From: Prochlorococcus sp. MIT 1341
Lineage (GTDB): Bacteria; Cyanobacteriota; Cyanobacteriia; PCC-6307; Cyanobiaceae
Length of the DNA: 64,000 bases
Direction: 5' to 3'
Assembly (NCBI RefSeq): GCF_034092415.1
Contig: NZ_CP139304.1
Coordinates: 1,224,001-1,288,000 of the forward strand
Positions 59,891-64,000 of this stretch are shown piece by piece. Position 1 is the first letter of the stretch; each line of letters begins with the position of its first letter. The translations under genes and the position numbers were made by a program. The notes under the pieces were generated by a model, which ran no database searches, was not told the origin of the DNA, and saw nothing but the letters and a program-made list of their open reading frames with translations.

Positions 59891-59934
59891 GTCTCTTCTA
59901 TGTGTTGTCATCTGAAGTAGTGCAACTTATTGCG

Positions 59935-60213
59935 ATGCCTTCGTCATGCTCTTTCAGGATTACTAGAACAGCAGAAGATCTTGCCCAGACAATTAATGCA
60001 TTGTCTCAGCGTTTGGTGAGGCTTGAGCAACGACAAGAGGTTCTTGAATTGCAGTTGAATAAAGCTCAGCAGGAACCTTCTGAGGAGGAATTAGCAATGT
60101 TGGATGGTGTTGAGCAACTTCTTAGGGATTGCCAGGAATTGTTGGCAACCTCAAGCCCACCTGAAAATGTTGACCAGTCATGGTCGGATGAAGAGGAAAC
60201 ACTTGCGGCTTAG
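59935..60213 (+). CDS. Small coiled-coil hypothetical protein
   Basis: A protein of 92 residues from ATG 59935; the frame is open to TTG 59902. A central helix, LAQTINALSQRLVRLEQRQEVLELQLNKAQ, with hydrophobics at heptad spacing, predicts a coiled coil of about 30 residues. The remainder is acidic and low in complexity. No named family is known to me. It could oligomerise or pair with a partner. It follows the RND remnant on the opposite strand. Confidence 0.6.
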   Translation: MPSSCSFRITRTAEDLAQTINALSQRLVRLEQRQEVLELQLNKAQQEPSEEELAMLDGVEQLLRDCQELLATSSPPENVDQSWSDEEETLAA

Positions 60214-60540
60214 TGTATGACTGACAATTGCAATGAGTGCAATTGCCTAAAGTGTTATGAAATGATCCGATTGCTACCTCATCAAGAGTGGATATATTGA
60301 TTATTTATTGAAAACCTAAGAAAACTTTTTACGGTATCCATCAAGATTTTTGAAATAAGTAGCAAGATTATTACTTTTTTTGCTTTCCCCTGCTAAGAGC
60401 TTCTGACTTGAAGTGGTGTCTACATATTTTGACATTGCTGTTGTATACTAACAGTGTTAAATAGAATCTAATTTCAGCTTTAATTGAAGAACTTCATTTA
60501 AGAAGACTTGACTTACACTATTCTAAGAACTTGATTTCAA
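60214..60540. other. Intergenic region, possible promoter for the small downstream gene
   Basis: An extended -10-like TGTTGTATACT lies near 60441-60451 with TTGACA just upstream, but the spacing to TATACT is only nine bases, so the pair is not a normal sigma-70 promoter. No tRNA, terminator or ORF is evident. The region is AT-rich and should include the promoter for the gene at 60541. Confidence 0.3.
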
Positions 60541-60732
60541 ATGGTTGCTTCGCATAGTAAACGTGAGGCTTATTTTAAAGCTGCTTTAAGTTTCTTTGAT
60601 GCTGCATGCCTGAAGGCTGAAGCTGGTGATATAGATGCAGCAGGAATGTTGATTCTTAGGGCCTTAGATCAGGAACGTCGAGCTGGAGCAGTGGGTCCTC
60701 AGGTTCTTCAATTAATTAAACCAAGAAGCTAG
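60541..60732 (+). CDS. Small hypothetical protein, helical
   Basis: A 63-residue protein with helices at about 8-27 (EAYFKAALSFFDAACLKAE) and 33-48 (AAGMLILRALDQERRAG). It ends LQLIKPRS. Neither membrane nor metal motifs are seen. The helix-helix layout resembles half of a TPR unit. The gene stands alone between a non-coding stretch and tRNA-Gly. I know no function. Confidence 0.6.
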   Translation: MVASHSKREAYFKAALSFFDAACLKAEAGDIDAAGMLILRALDQERRAGAVGPQVLQLIKPRS

Positions 60733-60820
60733 GCTGCTGGTTATTAGCATTTAGCAATACTAATAAATTACTAGCATGTAAAATATTCTAAGCTTGGAAC
60801 TGATGCTATTTACCTAGCAA

Positions 60821-60891
60821 GCGGGTGACCGGAATCGAACCGGCGACGTTCAGCTTGGGAAGCTGACATTCTACCGCTGAATTACACCCGC
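60821..60891 (-). tRNA. tRNA-Gly (CCC anticodon)
   Basis: The minus strand folds into a full cloverleaf of 71 bases. The acceptor stem GCGGGTG pairs with CACCCGC, and the anticodon stem TCAGC/GCTGA encloses the loop TTCCCAA, so the anticodon is CCC (reads GGG). The T arm is GCCGGTTCGATTCCGGT. CCA is not encoded. It is the only tRNA in the window. It lies next to the accessory-looking region and so could be an integration site. Confidence 0.97.
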
Positions 60892-60935
60892 AACTTTTAC
60901 ATATACTAACAGACTTGCATAAATTTGGGTTGCTT

Positions 60936-62084
60936 TTAGGCTAATATTCTAGCTGCTGCAGCCATTCCTGCACCTGGATTTGTTTTATGTAATCTTAAAG
61001 CATCTAAAGTGCCTTCAATAGCAGCGATCACTGTCAAAATATCTCTATCATTTACAAACCCTAAATGACCAATCCTAAAAACTTTTCCTTTGAGATGATC
61101 TTGTCCTCCTGCTAAAAGGATGTCATAACGGTTTAGAACTGTTTTTCTAAGTTCTTCTGCATTAATAAATTGTGGTTCTATAGCTGTTATAGAAGGACTC
61201 CCATGTTCTTCAGCTGCAAACAAAGGCAATTTAATTGCGTGCATTGCAGCTTGAATCGCACTTCTATGTCGAGAGTGTCTATTGAAGATATTTGCAAGGC
61301 CCTCTTCTTGCATCATGTTGAGTGATTTTTCTAGGCCAAAGTATAGGTTTACTGCAGGAGTAAAAGGATTGCTATTTTTTAAGGAAGTAGATTTATAGGG
61401 ACCTAGGTCAAGGTAAAATTTTGGCAAATCTGATCGTTCATAAGCTTTCCAAGCTCTTTTACTCATAGCTACAAAACTTAAACCAGGTGGGATCATATAT
61501 CCCTTTTGAGAGCCAGATGCAACGACATCAAGTTCCCATTCATCCATAGGGACATTGCAAGCTCCAAGACTTGTAACACAATCTACAATTATTAGAGCAT
61601 TGCCATATCTATGTACATATTCACTAATTGTTTTTAGGTCATTTATGACGCCTGTTGATGTTTCGGAGTGTGTAATTATTACTGCACGTATTTCTTTCTT
61701 TTTGTCATTTTCTAGTTCGTTTTTGAATTTAGTTGGATCTAGCGGTTTACCCCATTCTTCTTTGATGACTTTTACATCGAGTCCATATGCCTTGGCGACT
61801 TTGACCCATCGCTCTCCAAATTTTCCATTTTCACCACATAACACTTTGTCTCCTTTACTTAAAGTATTGATGATTCCTGCTTCCATTGCAGCAGTTCCAC
61901 TCCCAGTCAGGACTAGAACTTCATTAGTGGTCTGATGCAACCATTTCAGTTGTTCAGTAGTTCGTTGTACAAGGTTTTGAAACTCACTACTCCTATGGCC
62001 AATAGGATGGCGTCCTATCTCTTTGAGTACAGTTTCTGGGACTGGTGTAGGACCAGGGATCATCAGGGTTAGTTTGTCCTGCAT
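60936..62084 (-). CDS. Class V aminotransferase (alanine/serine-glyoxylate type)
   Basis: PLP enzyme of 382 residues. It begins LTLMIPGPTPVPETVLKEIGRHPIGHRSSEF, the family start. The PLP lysine lies in ASGSQKGYMIPPG (about residue 194), and ALIIVDCVTSLGACNVPMD precedes it. The most likely substrate is glyoxylate from photorespiration, with alanine or serine as amino donor, as is common in cyanobacteria. Older annotations name similar proteins soluble hydrogenase small subunit, which I consider wrong. It is divergent from cbiD. Confidence 0.9.
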   Translation of the reverse strand: MQDKLTLMIPGPTPVPETVLKEIGRHPIGHRSSEFQNLVQRTTEQLKWLHQTTNEVLVLTGSGTAAMEAGIINTLSKGDKVLCGENGKFGERWVKVAKAYGLDVKVIKEEWGKPLDPTKFKNELENDKKKEIRAVIITHSETSTGVINDLKTISEYVHRYGNALIIVDCVTSLGACNVPMDEWELDVVASGSQKGYMIPPGLSFVAMSKRAWKAYERSDLPKFYLDLGPYKSTSLKNSNPFTPAVNLYFGLEKSLNMMQEEGLANIFNRHSRHRSAIQAAMHAIKLPLFAAEEHGSPSITAIEPQFINAEELRKTVLNRYDILLAGGQDHLKGKVFRIGHLGFVNDRDILTVIAAIEGTLDALRLHKTNPGAGMAAAARILA

Positions 62085-62155
62085 GGTCTCTGGATTAAAC
62101 GGATGACACTTTAAAAGTTAGCCTCTGGTTAGTTCCCATAGAAAAACATTGCGCT

Positions 62156-63316
62156 ATTGACAAAGGATTAGTCCTTCCTGTTTGGGCAGCAGCAGCTGCC
62201 AAATCCGCATTAGAAACATTGCGAGGAAGGCCTTTCTCTTCATCTCAGAGTCTTAATTTATTAGACGGGAAAGGACCCCGAGATGTGCCAGTTAGATTTT
62301 CGGGCAGGTTTAATGAAGGTCAGCAAGCTTTTGCAATTGCTGATTGTCAGTCAGGTGCTTCATTAGATTTAACGCGAGGTCTTGAAATCTGGGTATTTGT
62401 GCAATGGATAGATGCAGATACAGCAGGACTTTCTAGTGAAAAATTTGAAGATTATGGGGATGATTGGCTTCAAATTATCCCTGGAATAGGAGTTGGGACT
62501 TATCAGGATAATGGTGATATTTGCCTTTCATCTTTTGCAAAGGAGTTGTTGACAGTAAATTTACGTTCATTAGTACCTGATGGATCTTCACTAAGGGTTG
62601 AAATTGTTTTGCCAAGAGGCAAAGATTTGGCGATTAAAACTAGTAATGCTTCTTTTGGTGTTGTAGATGGCTTAGCTTTGATAGGTACTCAGGCCGAAGT
62701 TCAAGATAGTGCTTCTCCTGACCAGCTTCAAAAGACTCTACAAAAACTTCGAGAACAGACTTCTCAAAATGATTTTGAGGGTCGATTTGTTTTTGTTATC
62801 GGAGAGAATGGATTGCTATTGGCTCAAGAGATTGGGATACCATTCAATTTGATCCTTAAGGTAGGTAATTGGTTGGGACCCGCCTTAGTTGCTGCTGCTG
62901 AAGTTGGTGTTAAAGAACTTTTGTTATTTGGTTACCATGGCAAATTAGTTAAGTTAGCTGGGGGTGTATTTCATACACATCATCATTTAGCAGATGCTCG
63001 TCTTGAAATCCTGACCTCTTTAGCAGTCAAGGAAGAATTATCTGTTTCGGTGATCAGATTAATTGCTGATGCTGAATCAATGGAAGCTGCCTTTCGTGTG
63101 CTTAGTAAGCAACAACCAGATTTAGCAAGCAAATTATGGAATAGATTGGCTGTTGAGGTTGAGATGAAAAGTTTGATTTATATTGCGAGATATGGATCAT
63201 GGTCCATCAAAGTGGGCTCTGCTTTGTTTGATCGAGAGAGGTGTTTGCGATGGGTAGGTCCAAATGGGATGGAACTTCTTAGTTCTTTGGGTGTTGATTG
63301 GGAGGACGTCTCATGA
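62156..63316 (+). CDS. cbiD: Cobalt-precorrin-5B C1-methyltransferase, non-standard start codon
   Basis: Methylates C1 in anaerobic cobalamin synthesis. The protein must begin near GLVLPVWAAAAAKSALETL, as CbiD proteins start with TLPVWVAAAAKAAL-like residues. KGPRDVPVRF, PGIGVGTYQDNGDICLS and LLFGYHGKLVKLAGGVFHTHHH (cofactor loop) follow. The first ATG, GTG or TTG in frame is TTG 62219, after that block. From the in-frame stop (62096-62098) to 62219 there is no standard start. ATT 62156 and ATA 62138 are candidates. I list 62156, giving 386 residues. Confidence 0.88.
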   Translation: MDKGLVLPVWAAAAAKSALETLRGRPFSSSQSLNLLDGKGPRDVPVRFSGRFNEGQQAFAIADCQSGASLDLTRGLEIWVFVQWIDADTAGLSSEKFEDYGDDWLQIIPGIGVGTYQDNGDICLSSFAKELLTVNLRSLVPDGSSLRVEIVLPRGKDLAIKTSNASFGVVDGLALIGTQAEVQDSASPDQLQKTLQKLREQTSQNDFEGRFVFVIGENGLLLAQEIGIPFNLILKVGNWLGPALVAAAEVGVKELLLFGYHGKLVKLAGGVFHTHHHLADARLEILTSLAVKEELSVSVIRLIADAESMEAAFRVLSKQQPDLASKLWNRLAVEVEMKSLIYIARYGSWSIKVGSALFDRERCLRWVGPNGMELLSSLGVDWEDVS

Positions 63317-63370
63317 GTTTTTATCTACTCTGAAGGATCTTAGTGTTTCTTTTTAAAAGATTTAGGATAT

Positions 63371-64000
63371 ATGCCTTCTACTCAGTCAAACGGGCAGCGA
63401 CAGGCTGCGATAGTTATTCTCGATTTTGGCTCGCAATATTCCGAGTTGATCGCTAGAAGAGTCCGAGAGACGGAGGTCTACTCTCTCGTTCTCAGCTATA
63501 GCACTTCAGCGGAGACTCTGCGAAAGATGGCGCCTAAGGGAATCATTCTTAGTGGGGGACCAAGTTCTGTTTATTTTGAAGGTGCTCCTAAGTGTGATCA
63601 AAAAATTTGGGACTTAGATATTCCAGTACTTGGAGTCTGTTATGGAATGCATTTGATGGTACATCAGTTGGGGGGAAAAGTAGAAGCTGCGATTGGCAGG
63701 GCGGAATATGGAAAGGCTCCTTTAGAGATTGATGATCCAACAGAATTGTTTACCAATGTAAAAAATGGTTCAACGATGTGGATGAGTCATGGGGATTCTG
63801 TTTTGCAACTTCCAGAAGGATTTGATTGCTTAGCGCATACATCAAATACTCCTATGGCAGCAATTGCCTCTCAGAGGCAAAGATTATATGGAGTTCAATT
63901 TCATCCTGAAGTTGTACATTCACAATATGGAATGTCAATGATAAGGAATTTTGTTTACCATATTTGTGGTTGTGAACCTGATTGGACTACTAATACATTT
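63371..64000 (+). CDS. guaA: GMP synthase (glutamine-hydrolysing), 5' part; 3' end outside window
   Basis: Makes GMP from XMP in purine nucleotide synthesis. The 210 residues seen are the class I glutamine amidotransferase domain: [35 protein letters not shown], the catalytic Cys90 in [15 protein letters not shown], and the catalytic histidine in [15 protein letters not shown]. The C-terminal ATP-pyrophosphatase part lies beyond 64000. ATG 63371 is a clear start. It follows cbiD on the same strand. Confidence 0.97.
   Translation, partial: MPSTQSNGQRQAAIVILDFGSQYSELIARRVRETEVYSLVLSYSTSAETLRKMAPKGIILSGGPSSVYFEGAPKCDQKIWDLDIPVLGVCYGMHLMVHQLGGKVEAAIGRAEYGKAPLEIDDPTELFTNVKNGSTMWMSHGDSVLQLPEGFDCLAHTSNTPMAAIASQRQRLYGVQFHPEVVHSQYGMSMIRNFVYHICGCEPDWTTNTF

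Overview
The window looks like the chromosome of a low-GC marine picocyanobacterium, most probably Prochlorococcus of a low-light-type lineage. The base for this is the AT-rich, very compact DNA, the order dnaN - PRC-barrel protein - purL - purF - gyrA-like, and cyanobacterial markers (IctB-like protein, Tic20-like protein, Gap2, sucrose-phosphate synthase with a SPP-like tail, glycine-rich RRM protein, CYP38-like cyclophilin, CbiD). I cannot name the strain.

The replication origin appears to lie at about 22.75-23.11 kb, just upstream of dnaN. This AT-rich gap holds a cluster of DnaA-box-like 9-mers, and coding-strand composition flips there: plus-strand genes to the left (thrC, ABC1 kinase, purT) are A-rich, those to the right (dnaN, purL, purF) T-rich. 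The window therefore spans the point where genome numbering often begins.

Left arm (0-22.7 kb): tail of a radical SAM protein, IctB-like membrane protein, a FAD oxidoreductase with no usual start codon, dnaK, aroE, Tic20-like protein, rpsF, argG, a structured intergenic stretch (8.51-8.78 kb) ending in a strong terminator, DUF3134-like protein, mraY, purT, sucrose-phosphate synthase, uvrA, recN, an ABC1/UbiB-type kinase, a DUF1400-like secreted protein and thrC.

Right arm (23-56 kb): dnaN, PRC-barrel protein, purL, purF, a GyrA/ParC-type subunit, TPR protein, queG, DUF502-like protein, nusB-ftsY, a GAF-PP2C phosphatase, argH, RRM protein, dusA, msrB, a BaiN/HI0933-type flavoprotein, grpE, dnaJ, a TusA-like protein, rsgA, a YbaB protein, murB, murC, gap2, thiL, cyclophilin, efp, accB, pdxA and an epimerase-like protein. 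This is almost all housekeeping: purine, arginine, cell-wall, translation and chaperone functions.

The part from 56.1 to 60.8 kb is the most accessory-looking. It has an HNH nuclease divergent from a SMARCAL1-like SNF2 helicase, a small lipoprotein, a secreted DUF6554-like protein, a decayed stretch resembling an RND efflux pump, two small hypothetical genes, and a tRNA-Gly(CCC). Beyond it are a class V aminotransferase, cbiD (again without a usual start codon) and the first third of guaA. No CRISPR array, insertion sequence, prophage or rRNA gene was seen. The observations most worth following are the 8.5-kb structured RNA candidate with a sequestered start site, the split helicase/HNH pair, the RND relic, and small genes below usual ORF cut-offs (34.0 and 55.0 kb).
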